Assembly (NCBI RefSeq): GCF_039613825.1
Contig: NZ_CP154826.1
Coordinates: 2,914,001 to 2,978,000 of the forward strand
Source of the DNA: Diaminobutyricibacter sp. McL0608
GTDB taxonomy: Bacteria > Actinomycetota > Actinomycetes > Actinomycetales > Microbacteriaceae
Length of the DNA: 64,000 bases
Direction: 5' to 3'
The notes below the pieces were generated by a model that saw only the letters and a program-made list of their open reading frames with translations, did no database searches and had not been told where the DNA came from. This document shows positions 51,672 through 60,734 of this stretch, piece by piece; the first letter of the stretch is position 1; each line of letters starts with the position of its first letter. The translations under genes and the position numbers were made by a program.

Positions 51672-54367
51672 TCTCCTCCGGCTCTGAGTACCGTCGCGGG
51701 TGAGCGAAGTCGCGCCCCGACGAGCGCGACGAGTGTGGCGACGACGGTGATCGCGACGAAGCCGGCGACTCCGAGCGCGAGCAGGACCGGGTCGATCGTG
51801 ACCGCCGGTGCTGTAGGACCCCCGGTGAAGCCGCTGAGGTCGATCGGAGCCAGGACGATCGCGGGCAGCGCCAGCCCGACAGCGAGGCCGGCGATCAGTC
51901 CGGCGACGACGATCGGCCCGAGCTCCCAGCCGATCAGCCCGCCGGCCTGGCGTGACGTGAACCCGATGGTGCGCAGCGTAGCGACGAGCCGGGTCCGCGC
52001 TGCGGCGTTCATCACCAGGGTGAGGAGGAGCGCTCCGACGCACATCAGAGCGGAGAGGACGATCGAGGCGAGCGCGATCAGTTCGAGCCCGGAGATGAGC
52101 GGGGCGGCGCGCAGCACCTTCGCTTCTGAGGCGGCGTCGCCGATCGTCGCGCCCTTGCCTCCGATGCTGACGAGCGCCGCGTGCACGGCCGCGCTGTCTG
52201 CGCCGGGTTTCAGCGCGATGAGCACGGTCGACGGAGTGCCCGTGATCCCAGCCCGCGGAGTGAGTGCGGTCTTGTCGAGGAAGATCCACTGCGCGTCCCA
52301 GAGGTAGACGCCGGGTTTGTAGTCGAACGATCTGACGTCCAGGTGCAGGTTGGTGCCGGCGACGAGCACCGCGCTCGTCACCGGGACCGTGCTGGTCCAG
52401 CCGCCCACGACTGCGGCCGTGCGCCCGAACGGCGGATGCTCGAGCGCCGCGGAGATACGGGCGGAAGCCGGGAGCGACGCTTCGACGGGGGCGAGCTCGT
52501 GGGGGTCGACAAGGTAGCCGGAGATCAGATCGGATTGGCCGGAGTGGTTGACGATGACGCCGCCCGCCCAGTAAACGACCGCTGTGTGCGCAACACCGGG
52601 GATCGCCTTTACCCGTGCAATCTGGGCGGCGGAGAGGCTGCCCGCGGTCACGCTCAGGTCGGCACCGACCCGGGATCGCGCGCCCTCCATGATCCCGCCG
52701 CGTTCGGTCGAGAGCACGCTCACCGAGAAGACAGTGATACTGACACCCACGACCACTGCGAAGACAGGCCAGAGACCGCCGGCACGCGAGCGCATGGAGC
52801 TCGTCACCCCGATGTAGGCGACGGCTCCCCGGCGGCGGCGGAGGGCGCCTGCGAGCCACGCGAGAGGGATCGGATAGAGGCGAAGCACGACGATGCAGGC
52901 GGCGAGCGCGACGAGGATGGGGGTGACGGCGAGGAGCGGGTCGACGCTGAGACCGGCGTTCGGCGGTGTCAGGCCGCGCTGGAACAGTGCGACGACGGCG
53001 AGCGCGGCGAGCCCGACGACGATCACCTCGACGACCCAGCCCCAGCGCCTGCGGGCGGAACGTTCGGCGCCGACGTCGTCGCGGGGTCCGAGTGCCCCGG
53101 CGACGATGGCGAGGATGACCGGTGGCGCGAGGGCGCAGAGGGCTCCGAAAGCGAGCGGCGGTCCGACGAGCTCACTCCCCGGCGTGAGGGCGAACGCGAC
53201 CACGATGCCGAACGCGGCCGCGGGGACGGACACGATCGCCCCTTCGACCGCCAGTCCGGAGCGGAGCCTGAGGGGCGAGGCCCCGCGCGACGCCATCAGG
53301 GCGAGCGCTTCACGCCGGCGCCCGAGCGCGAGCCGGACCCCCAGAACCAGGACGGCGAGCGCAACGCCGATCGGGCCGGCCACCAGGATCGCGAACAGGG
53401 TGTTCGCGGGCTCGGCCCTCGCAAGGAAGGCGTCGAGCGCTGCATTGAGACTGGTCGCGAAGCGCAGCGACACGGGGTCACCCGCCTGGGCCCGGATCGG
53501 ATTGGCAAGGAAGTGGTCCAGCTGCGCCTGGACCGCGGCCAGGCTGCCGGCGGCGAAAGCGTTCGGCTTCATCCCGAACCAGCCGACCGTGGTGACCGGC
53601 AGGAAGGACGAGGTCATCGCGGGCCAGCTGTCCGGGTCGACCCAGACGACCGCGGCATACTCCTTGCCCTGGTCTCCGCGGTCGGCGAAGAGACCGTCGC
53701 CCCGCAGCCGATCGAGCTGCCAGAAGTCGTCGCTCGCGTCACGAGGATGCACCGTGCCGACGAGAATGATCGGCTGCTCTGTTTCGCCGAGCGCGACGCT
53801 CCGAACCTGGCCGACCTTCCAATCGAACAGCGCGGCGACCGGAGTCGACATCACGATCTGGATCGGGGCGGCGGATGCGACCGTCGATGCGGCAGGCCAG
53901 GTCCCGGAGTCGAGATCGGCCGTTTCACGCAGACGCTCGTAGCCCTCGAGCTGCACGGCGTACCGGCTGAGTGGTTCGGCGTCCGCCGGCGGGCCGAGGG
54001 ACAGACGTGAGCCGCGCGACGTGAAGTCGCCCGCGGTCGTGACCGAGCGCAGGTCGGGCTTCATCGCCGCACGAGCGGCCGCGAGCGTCCCGGGCATCGC
54101 GCGCCACAGGCTCGCCGCGCGATCGGGCCCATAAGCGTAGAAGTCGGTCACTCCGACCGACGTGATCAGGTCGGTGTTGACCGGGCCGGCCTGTTCGACG
54201 CGGTAGTGGAGGTCCGAGGTGAGCAGGGCATCCGCGAACCGTGGCCACGCTGTCACGGCGGCCGACGCGACGAACACGATCACTCCGAGCATCACGAGTC
54301 CGCCCCGGAAGGCGAAGATCGCACGCGCAGCGAGACCTGGACCGGAGAGCGACGACCCGCGGCTCAT
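51668..54367 (-). CDS. FtsX-type ABC permease (1)
   Basis: 899 residues. An N-terminal helix (LVMLGVIVFVASAAVTAW) is followed by a large extracellular domain. The first FtsX-type helix group starts near LFAILVAGPIGVALAVLVLG, and a second near SALMCVGALLLTLVMNAA. Between them is another extracellular part. LRLRSGLAVEGAIVSVPAAA and ARTRLVATLRTIGFTSRQAG are typical coupling segments. ATG 54367 has GGAGGAGATCCG in front and overlaps the upstream permease stop. Substrate unknown; such exporters move lipids, peptides or envelope components. Confidence 0.85.
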   Translation of the reverse strand: MSRGSSLSGPGLAARAIFAFRGGLVMLGVIVFVASAAVTAWPRFADALLTSDLHYRVEQAGPVNTDLITSVGVTDFYAYGPDRAASLWRAMPGTLAAARAAMKPDLRSVTTAGDFTSRGSRLSLGPPADAEPLSRYAVQLEGYERLRETADLDSGTWPAASTVASAAPIQIVMSTPVAALFDWKVGQVRSVALGETEQPIILVGTVHPRDASDDFWQLDRLRGDGLFADRGDQGKEYAAVVWVDPDSWPAMTSSFLPVTTVGWFGMKPNAFAAGSLAAVQAQLDHFLANPIRAQAGDPVSLRFATSLNAALDAFLARAEPANTLFAILVAGPIGVALAVLVLGVRLALGRRREALALMASRGASPLRLRSGLAVEGAIVSVPAAAFGIVVAFALTPGSELVGPPLAFGALCALAPPVILAIVAGALGPRDDVGAERSARRRWGWVVEVIVVGLAALAVVALFQRGLTPPNAGLSVDPLLAVTPILVALAACIVVLRLYPIPLAWLAGALRRRRGAVAYIGVTSSMRSRAGGLWPVFAVVVGVSITVFSVSVLSTERGGIMEGARSRVGADLSVTAGSLSAAQIARVKAIPGVAHTAVVYWAGGVIVNHSGQSDLISGYLVDPHELAPVEASLPASARISAALEHPPFGRTAAVVGGWTSTVPVTSAVLVAGTNLHLDVRSFDYKPGVYLWDAQWIFLDKTALTPRAGITGTPSTVLIALKPGADSAAVHAALVSIGGKGATIGDAASEAKVLRAAPLISGLELIALASIVLSALMCVGALLLTLVMNAAARTRLVATLRTIGFTSRQAGGLIGWELGPIVVAGLIAGLAVGLALPAIVLAPIDLSGFTGGPTAPAVTIDPVLLALGVAGFVAITVVATLVALVGARLRSPATVLRAGGE

Positions 54368-57300
54368 CGGATCTCCTCCCGGTATGCCGTGTCGCCGGCC
54401 TGCCGACGTACTCCGCGACCGTACGCCCACACGACGGCGCCGACCACGATCACGACCGCCCCGAGCGCCGCACCGAGCGAGAGCGCATCGACGCTTCCGT
54501 GAACCGACAGGGTGCTCGGCGCGGTCACCACGGACAGCCGCGCCAGCGCATTCCCGGCGAGGAGGACGATCAGGATGCCCCCGGCCAATCCGAAGATGAA
54601 CGACGCGGTGACGACGCCCACCACTTCGGCGCGCCGGCTTCGAGCCTGCTCGCGACCGCTCATCCCGACCGCGCGCAGAACGACGACCTCCGCGCGCCGG
54701 CGTCGCAGGAGAGCTGAGGCAGCCGCGCCGACCGCGACGAGGGCGAGCAGTGCGCATCCGGCGCACCCGAGCCAGAGGCTCTGGACAGCGCTCGCCATGA
54801 AGCGCGACACGAACGTTCCGGATGCGGTTGTGACCACGGCATCCGGGCCCGTCTCGTGCGCGACCTCGGCCGCGACGGTCTCAGGATCGTCTGCCGACAG
54901 CCAGACCTGGTTGAGGCGGGGTGCCTCCGGGGCCGTGCGCAGCACCTGGCTGGCGAAGGTCCGGAGGTCGACGATTCCGGCCTGTTCGTCGGTCACGCCG
55001 GGGACCGCCGGAACGATTCCGGCGATGACTCCGTTGAGGTTCGACCAGGCGCCGTCGAGCGTCACCTGGTCGCCGACCTGGAAATCGCTCTGGGCGGCGG
55101 CGGCCGCGGTGATCACGATTGGCGCGCGCGTGCTTCCGGCCGGGAGGAACCGCACGGACGAGTCGTGCGTCGGCGGAAGCAGGGGTGCATCGAACCCGAA
55201 GAAGGGACCGTCCACGGCACGGAGGGTCAGGGATGAGCCGAACGGCTTCGTGGTCGGCGCCCAGTGCTGGCCGGCAGGGATCGCAAGGGCGACGCTGCTC
55301 GTACCGGACCGGGCGTCGAGCGCGACCACGCTGACCGCGAGCGGAGCGGCGACGTCCCGGGCGTTGATGGTCGCGTCGACGGCGACGAGCGCCCACGGGC
55401 CACCCGACGGCACGGCTGCGGTGTAGACGTGCGCGGTGCCCTCACCGGCGTCCGCGCCCCGGACGGGCACCAGCTCGCCGTGGCGATCCGCGAGCCAGAC
55501 GGTGACGGCAAGCGTGGGGTTCGCGCTGGTGGGGCTGACGCCGTCGACGATCGAGGCCGACATTCGCGTCCCGATCACAACGCTGTCGGCCTTCGGCGGA
55601 ACGCTGATCCCGGGCAGCGGGTCGCCTCCGGGAATGAGATCGTGCTCGAGACGGGTCGTGTCGAGCATGTAGTCCCCGACGGACACGAGCGCCGGCAGGG
55701 AACGCGCGTCGACAGCGACGAACGACGTCGCCGTCTGACCGGCGTTGTACGCCGACCCGAGCGCCGGCACACTCGCGCCGGCGCCGGGCAGCCGCGCGAA
55801 CCGCCCGGCATCGATCGCGTCGCTCGCCCCGCGCGTGGTGCCCTCCACGCCGAGATCGGCCCGCACATCCGCGCCGTTCACGAGCTGGGAGGAGTCGCGG
55901 AGGAACGCGTTCCAGGTGCCGACGTACCCCGCCGAGAACGTCGCCGCTCCCACCGTCAGCACGATGAGCGCGACCGGAGCGGCGAACAGGCCGAGGCCCC
56001 GCCCCACCTGACGGGCGGGCAGGACGGCGGTCAGTCCCCGGTCGCGACCGGCGAGGCGTTCCACTGCAGCGGCCGCCGGACCGAAGGCCAGCAGGCCGAG
56101 CATGGCTACGGCACAGAGCACCGCTGCGGGCGCGACGACACCGACCGGGTCGACGGCGCCGCCGGCTCCGATCGGCGAACCGTAGGCGAGAAAGCGCCAG
56201 AGCGTGACGGCTGCGGCGACGAGCGCGAGAACCGCGAGGCCGAAAGAGACGACCGTGCGGCCGCGGCCCGCATCCATCGCCACGGGCGCGTCGATCGCAG
56301 AGCGAGCCGACTGCGCCGTCACCACACACACCACGACAAGGGAGGCCACCAGCACGACCAGCGGCGGCAGCACGACTTCGAGCGGGCCCGTCGGCGTCCC
56401 CACCTGCACCGCGAGCCAGACCTGCGCGAGCACTGCGCCGACGACGGCGGCCACCAGCGACGCCGTTCCGCTCTCGGCGGCGCCGGCCCGGACCAGCTCA
56501 CCGACGGTCGCCCCACGCGCACGCAGCAAACGGGTCTCGGGCCGGCGGGCGCCCATGAGGAGTTGCGCGAGCAGGACCAAGGCGATCACGGAACACACCG
56601 CCAGCACGGCCAGCGGCACAGGAACAACCGCTCCGAGCGCCCCGATCGACTGCTGCATGGCGACGATGGACTGCGCGGCGCGCCCGAGGGGAGCGAACGG
56701 CGATGCGCTCGCTGTCGAGTCTGCCGTCAGGTCATCGGCGATCCGCGTGAAACCGCGATGGAGCGCCGTCAGCTGCTGCGGTCCGGTATGTGCCGGGTCG
56801 GGCGCAACGACCCACTGCACGGCGGGGGTCGACGAGATGAGGCGGATGGTCGCATCCGATGCCGCGATTCGTCCGTCGGTGCCACCGCTGCCGGATGCGA
56901 GACCCAGCCAGGCGGGATCGCCGGCGTCCGCGGGCCGCCACAGCCCGACGACGCGGACGGCCACGGGGCCGTTCTCGCCGGCGATCGTGAAGGCGTCGCC
57001 GACAGCTACGCTCAGCGCAGTCGCGGTCGGGCCGTCGAGGGCGACCGGTGCCGGAGCGGAGGCGGATGCGGCCGAGTCTGGCCAGGAGCCGTCGGTCAGC
57101 CTCGCTCGGGCTCGCAGGTCCGTGTCGTCGGCGAGCGCGAGCACCGAGCGCGCAGGTGCGCCATTCGCGTGCAGGACGGGTGCGCTCGGGATGTACGCGG
57201 TGCGCGCAACCGTCACTCGGGCGCGGGCGAACGTGCGATCCACGACGGAACGCACCGCTCTGTCCTGCGCTGGGGCGTCATCCGACAGGGAGGTCTGCAG

Positions 57301-57534
57301 GGCGAGCGAATAGTCTGCGGCAGGGCCGGCGGAGATGCTCTCGCGCACGGCGACCGCGGGAGACCGGGCAGCCAGCCCGACCATCACGCTCGCGAGAAAG
57401 CTCACGACCAGCACCGTGGCCGCGCCTGCGAGCAGCACGCCCGCCTGCGCTCGGGCCCGGTTCAGCCAGAACGGACGGATGCGACTGGGAGCCTCCCCGC
57501 CGCTCGTACTCGCGGCGTGTCCTGACGCACGCAT
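54364..57534 (-). CDS. FtsX-type ABC permease (2)
   Basis: 1056 residues, first gene of the operon. An N-terminal helix (VLLAGAATVLVVSFLASVMV) is followed by a large extracellular domain, two FtsX helix groups (LAVLAVCSVIALVLLAQLLM near 310; VAVGAAASALLRRRRAEVVV near 960) and coupling segments (ETRLLRARGATVGELVRAGA and EVVVLRAVGMSGREQARSRR). Paralogous in layout to the next gene, suggesting an ancient duplication. ATG 57534. The hairpin at 57659 isolates it from the galactose genes. Confidence 0.85.
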   Translation of the reverse strand: MRASGHAASTSGGEAPSRIRPFWLNRARAQAGVLLAGAATVLVVSFLASVMVGLAARSPAVAVRESISAGPAADYSLALQTSLSDDAPAQDRAVRSVVDRTFARARVTVARTAYIPSAPVLHANGAPARSVLALADDTDLRARARLTDGSWPDSAASASAPAPVALDGPTATALSVAVGDAFTIAGENGPVAVRVVGLWRPADAGDPAWLGLASGSGGTDGRIAASDATIRLISSTPAVQWVVAPDPAHTGPQQLTALHRGFTRIADDLTADSTASASPFAPLGRAAQSIVAMQQSIGALGAVVPVPLAVLAVCSVIALVLLAQLLMGARRPETRLLRARGATVGELVRAGAAESGTASLVAAVVGAVLAQVWLAVQVGTPTGPLEVVLPPLVVLVASLVVVCVVTAQSARSAIDAPVAMDAGRGRTVVSFGLAVLALVAAAVTLWRFLAYGSPIGAGGAVDPVGVVAPAAVLCAVAMLGLLAFGPAAAAVERLAGRDRGLTAVLPARQVGRGLGLFAAPVALIVLTVGAATFSAGYVGTWNAFLRDSSQLVNGADVRADLGVEGTTRGASDAIDAGRFARLPGAGASVPALGSAYNAGQTATSFVAVDARSLPALVSVGDYMLDTTRLEHDLIPGGDPLPGISVPPKADSVVIGTRMSASIVDGVSPTSANPTLAVTVWLADRHGELVPVRGADAGEGTAHVYTAAVPSGGPWALVAVDATINARDVAAPLAVSVVALDARSGTSSVALAIPAGQHWAPTTKPFGSSLTLRAVDGPFFGFDAPLLPPTHDSSVRFLPAGSTRAPIVITAAAAAQSDFQVGDQVTLDGAWSNLNGVIAGIVPAVPGVTDEQAGIVDLRTFASQVLRTAPEAPRLNQVWLSADDPETVAAEVAHETGPDAVVTTASGTFVSRFMASAVQSLWLGCAGCALLALVAVGAAASALLRRRRAEVVVLRAVGMSGREQARSRRAEVVGVVTASFIFGLAGGILIVLLAGNALARLSVVTAPSTLSVHGSVDALSLGAALGAVVIVVGAVVWAYGRGVRRQAGDTAYREEIR

Positions 57535-57658
57535 TCACTCACCGTATCGCCGCGAACAGCATGACCCCTGCACCCGCCCTCGTGACGCGCCGCCCCGGCT
57601 GCCCGCCCAGGCACGCGCATCCGTCTCCCCGCTCACGCGGCCGCGCACGCGCATCCGC

Positions 57659-57715
57659 CGAGCACAGGAAAAGACCGGCTTGAATCTGAATGAGCCCAGC
57701 TTTTTCCTGTGCTCG
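57659..57715. terminator. Terminator-like hairpin between divergent/galactose block and ABC operon
   Basis: Perfect 14-base arms CGAGCACAGGAAAA (57659-57672) and TTTTCCTGTGCTCG (57702-57715), with further partial pairing inside (GCTT/AAGC-like). It follows the stop of the epimerase-like gene on the minus strand and precedes the ABC operon promoter. The arms resemble those at 49846-49898. Confidence 0.7.
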
Positions 57716-57736
57716 CCGCCCCGCCCGACGGACGGG

Positions 57737-58663
57737 TCAGAAGCCGGACGGGCGGATGCCCCAGGATGCGGACCACGATTCGCCGGGGGCGAGCCAGCGC
57801 AGGCCGCGGCCGGTGTTCAGGGCGTTCGCGGGAGCCGTCATCGGCTCGACGGCGATAGCGACGTCCGAGGTGGTCGAGGTGGCGAAGCTCCTCGAGGTGT
57901 ACACCTGCACGTAGCCGAAGTTCTCGTCGGCCCACAGGGTGACCGTGCGACCGTCGGGCGCCGACACGGTGTGCGCGACGTGGCCATCCTGCATCGCGAC
58001 GTCGGCGAACCCGTCGTCCAGCTCGAGGTCGGCGACCCTGCGTCCGGCGCGCAGGTCGAAGCGCGTTCCGTCGACCGCGGACTCGCCGATCACGTTGAGC
58101 CTCTCGTCGACGTCGAGGTGCGTCGCTGCATCGACCGTCACGGTCAGGTCGCCGGTGGGGACCCCGCCGATCTTCGGATACGGATGCGCGCCGATCGCGA
58201 CCGGCGCAGGGGCCTTCCCCGTATTCGTGATCGTATGTGTCACGTGAAGCCCGTCTGCGGCCAGTTCGTGGCGCACGGAGGTCTCGAGCTGGAAGGGATA
58301 CCCGAGCTCGGGAAAGATGTCGGCAGACTGGGTCACGCTCGCGGCGTCCCGTTGCGTCACGACGTAGGGACGGTATCGCAGGAGCCCATGGATGGCGTTG
58401 TCGAGCGCGGGCTCGGTCAGGGCGAGCCTGCGGGCCTGCCCGTCGTGCTCCCACACACCGTCCTTGACGCGGTTCGGCCAGGGCACGAGCACGATCCCGC
58501 AGCCGGACGGCGGGGTCGCATCGAGCGGGTACGGCTCCGTGAGGTCGACGCCGTCGATTCGCAGCTCGCGGATGCCCGCCGCGACCTGCGTGATCGTTGC
58601 GGTCAGCTCGTGGCCGCCTGCGGTGAACGAGAGTTCGTACTGGTCACCGGTGGGTGCGCGCAT
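57737..58663 (-). CDS. Aldose 1-epimerase family protein (GalM-like)
   Basis: Galactose mutarotase fold, 308 residues. Typical residues are PWPNRVKDGVWEHDGQARR near residue 60, DNAIHGLLRYRPY with the first His, IGAHPYPKIGG with the second, and the catalytic Glu in IAVEPMTAPANAL near the C-terminus. It interconverts alpha and beta sugar anomers. Its stop follows DeoR and lies at the end of the divergent operon next to galT/galK, so it probably serves galactose use. ATG 58663 ends five bases after the DeoR stop. Confidence 0.87.
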   Translation of the reverse strand: MRAPTGDQYELSFTAGGHELTATITQVAAGIRELRIDGVDLTEPYPLDATPPSGCGIVLVPWPNRVKDGVWEHDGQARRLALTEPALDNAIHGLLRYRPYVVTQRDAASVTQSADIFPELGYPFQLETSVRHELAADGLHVTHTITNTGKAPAPVAIGAHPYPKIGGVPTGDLTVTVDAATHLDVDERLNVIGESAVDGTRFDLRAGRRVADLELDDGFADVAMQDGHVAHTVSAPDGRTVTLWADENFGYVQVYTSRSFATSTTSDVAIAVEPMTAPANALNTGRGLRWLAPGESWSASWGIRPSGF

Positions 58664-58668
58664 GCCGA

Positions 58669-59481
58669 CTAGTCAACCACTTTCACGTCCAGTCCGGCCC
58701 CGCGCAGCTCGGCGACCGTTCCGGCGTCGGCCGACTCGCCGGTGATCAGCTCGTCGACCTCAGCGATCGAGGCGACCCGCCCGAGATGCGTGCGTCCGAC
58801 CTTCGAACCGTCTGCCACGACGATCGAGCGCTCGGCGGCTTCGACCATCACGCGCTTGAGGTCGGCCTCGGGAAGGTTGATGTTGGTGATGCCGTTCGCG
58901 GGATGCACTCCGTTGCAGCCGATGAAGGCGAGATCGGCGTGAAGCTCCCGCAGCACCGTCGTCGCCAGCGGTTCTACCAGCGAATGCTGGAGCGGCCGAA
59001 GGGTGCCGCCGGTCACGATCACCTGGAAGCGCGGGATCGCCTTCTCGAGCTCGAGCGCGATGGTGAGGCCGTTCGTGATCACGGTCACGTCGGCGAGGTC
59101 CTCGCGCGCGACGAGGGCTGAGGCGATCGCGGCGGTCGTGCTGCCGACGTCGAGGATCAGGCTGCTTCCCGGCTGTACGATCGCGGCCGCCGCCCGGGCG
59201 ATACTCCTCTTCTCGGCGGCGGAGGCGCCGACCGATTCCTCGAAGGACGCTTCGCGCGGTTCGCCCGCCCCGCGCAGCACCGCGCCGCCGTGCACGCGCC
59301 GGATGGCCCGCTGCTCGTCGAGCAGGTCGAGGTCGCTGCGGATGGTCACCTCGGAGACCCGGAACGCCTCGCCGAGATCGGTGACGCGGGCGAAGCCTTC
59401 GCGACCGATCAGTTCGAGCATCCGCTGCCGCCGCATGGACGCGGTGAGCGATTCTCCGGGTGTGGTGGCCATACGGTTCAT
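58669..59481 (-). CDS. DeoR-family transcriptional regulator
   Basis: N-terminal DeoR helix-turn-helix: MRRQRMLELIGREGFARVTD, then SEVTIRSDLDLLDEQRAIRR and VHGGAVL. The C-terminal sugar-phosphate-binding domain has SSLILDVGSTTAAIASAL and VVTGGTLRPLQHSL-like segments (VIVTGGTLRP) and ERSIVVADGSKVGR. It faces galT across 104 bases that contain a palindrome, so it probably represses gal genes and itself until a sugar phosphate binds. Start at 59481 or 59472. Confidence 0.87.
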   Translation of the reverse strand: MNRMATTPGESLTASMRRQRMLELIGREGFARVTDLGEAFRVSEVTIRSDLDLLDEQRAIRRVHGGAVLRGAGEPREASFEESVGASAAEKRSIARAAAAIVQPGSSLILDVGSTTAAIASALVAREDLADVTVITNGLTIALELEKAIPRFQVIVTGGTLRPLQHSLVEPLATTVLRELHADLAFIGCNGVHPANGITNINLPEADLKRVMVEAAERSIVVADGSKVGRTHLGRVASIAEVDELITGESADAGTVAELRGAGLDVKVVD

Positions 59482-59537
59482 CGTGCTTCACCCACGGACG
59501 CTTGTCAATGCGAAACACGGATGGCGTAATGCCTGCG

Positions 59538-59577
59538 ATTTCGATACCCTGACTTTCGTAATCGAAACCCATTCGAA
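59538..59577 (+). promoter_or_regulatory. Palindromic operator in the deoR-galT gap
   Basis: TTTCGTAATCGAAA (59554-59567) is a perfect 14-base palindrome. An extra half site TTTCGAT lies at 59539-59545 and a TTCGAA at 59572-59577. Repeated TTTCG/CGAAA half sites between a DeoR gene and its divergent sugar genes fit the DeoR operator layout. The last site is next to the galT Shine-Dalgarno sequence. Confidence 0.65.
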
Positions 59578-59585
59578 AGGCGCCC

Positions 59586-60734
59586 ATGCCCTCGATCACC
59601 AAACGCGTGCACACGCTCGCCGACGGTCGCGAGTTGATCTACTTCGACGACGCGGACACGGCCCTCGCACCGGACCGCGCGCCCGACCTGCGTCATCCTG
59701 AAGCCCGCCCGGCGACCGCGACCATGCGACAGGACCCGCTGACCGGCGAGTGGGTCTCGATCGCCGCCGCACGGCAGAACCGCGTCTTCCTGCCGCCGGC
59801 CGAGCTCGACCCGCTGGCGCCGGCCACGCCGTCGAACCCGTCCGAGGTGCCGAGCAACTACGACGTCGCGGTGTTCGAGAACAAGTCGCCGTCGTTCGGC
59901 CCGGCAATCACAGATGCGGATGCCCCCCAGAGCCTCGAGGACCTCGCCGCGATCGGAATCGGCCGGGCGCGCACCTCCGTCGGGCGCTGCGAAGTGGTCT
60001 GCTTCAGTCCGGAGCACGAGGGATCCTTCGGCAGCCTCACCCCGTCGAGGGCCCGCACCGTCATCGAAGCCTGGGCGGATCGCACCGCCGCGCTTTCTGC
60101 GCTCCCCAACGTGCAGCAAGTGTTCCCGTTCGAGAACCGCGGCGAGGCGATCGGCGTGACCCTCCGGCACCCGCACGGGCAGATCTACGCCTACCCGTAC
60201 ATCACCCCGCGGACCACCCGGCTGATCGCATCCGTCGAGCAGTACGGGCCGACGCTCTTCACAGACATCCTCAAGAGCGAGCGATCGTCGGAGCGCGTCG
60301 TGCTCACGGGCGAGCACTGGACCGCCTTCGTGCCGTTCGCGGCGCGCTGGCCCATCGAGGTCCACATGCTCCCCCATCGCCAGGTCGCCGACTTCGCGGA
60401 GACCTCCGACGCCGAGCGCGGCGAACTCGCGACGCTCTACCTGCGCCTGCTGCGCGGAGTCGACGCGCTCTACGAGACGCAGACTCCGTACATCGCCGCC
60501 TGGCACCAGGCTCCGGTTGCGGTGCATCGAAGCGACATTCGTCTCATGCTGCAGCTGACCTCACCGCGACGGGCGGCGGATAAGCTGAAATACCTCGCGG
60601 GCTCGGAGTCCGCAATGGGCGCGTGGATCGGCGACGTCCCGCCGGAACGTGCCGCACAACTCGTGCGCGAGGCAATCGCCCGCGCCGACCGCGACAGCCC
60701 CGTACACCCCACCGATGGAGAGGCAGCACGATGA
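59586..60734 (+). CDS. galT: Galactose-1-phosphate uridylyltransferase
   Basis: Converts galactose-1-phosphate and UDP-glucose into UDP-galactose and glucose-1-phosphate. The active-site triad is in GVTLRHPHGQIYAYPYI (H-P-H) near residue 195. Other conserved segments are RQDPLTGEWVSIAAARQNR near residue 50 and ENKSPSFG near residue 98, and EVHMLPHRQVADFAET near 260. 382 residues is a normal length. First gene of galTK; the stop overlaps the galK ATG (ATGA). Confidence 0.95.
   Translation: MPSITKRVHTLADGRELIYFDDADTALAPDRAPDLRHPEARPATATMRQDPLTGEWVSIAAARQNRVFLPPAELDPLAPATPSNPSEVPSNYDVAVFENKSPSFGPAITDADAPQSLEDLAAIGIGRARTSVGRCEVVCFSPEHEGSFGSLTPSRARTVIEAWADRTAALSALPNVQQVFPFENRGEAIGVTLRHPHGQIYAYPYITPRTTRLIASVEQYGPTLFTDILKSERSSERVVLTGEHWTAFVPFAARWPIEVHMLPHRQVADFAETSDAERGELATLYLRLLRGVDALYETQTPYIAAWHQAPVAVHRSDIRLMLQLTSPRRAADKLKYLAGSESAMGAWIGDVPPERAAQLVREAIARADRDSPVHPTDGEAAR

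Noticed and set aside
52181-54010. Long plus-strand open frame of 609 codons
   Set aside because: It lies antisense to the FtsX permease gene. Its translation is Arg/Glu/Asp-rich without motif, a GC-rich third-position shadow.
55264-57525. Plus-strand open frame of 753 codons
   Set aside because: Antisense to the 1056-residue permease; composition is dominated by Arg, Gly and Asp and no domain is seen.
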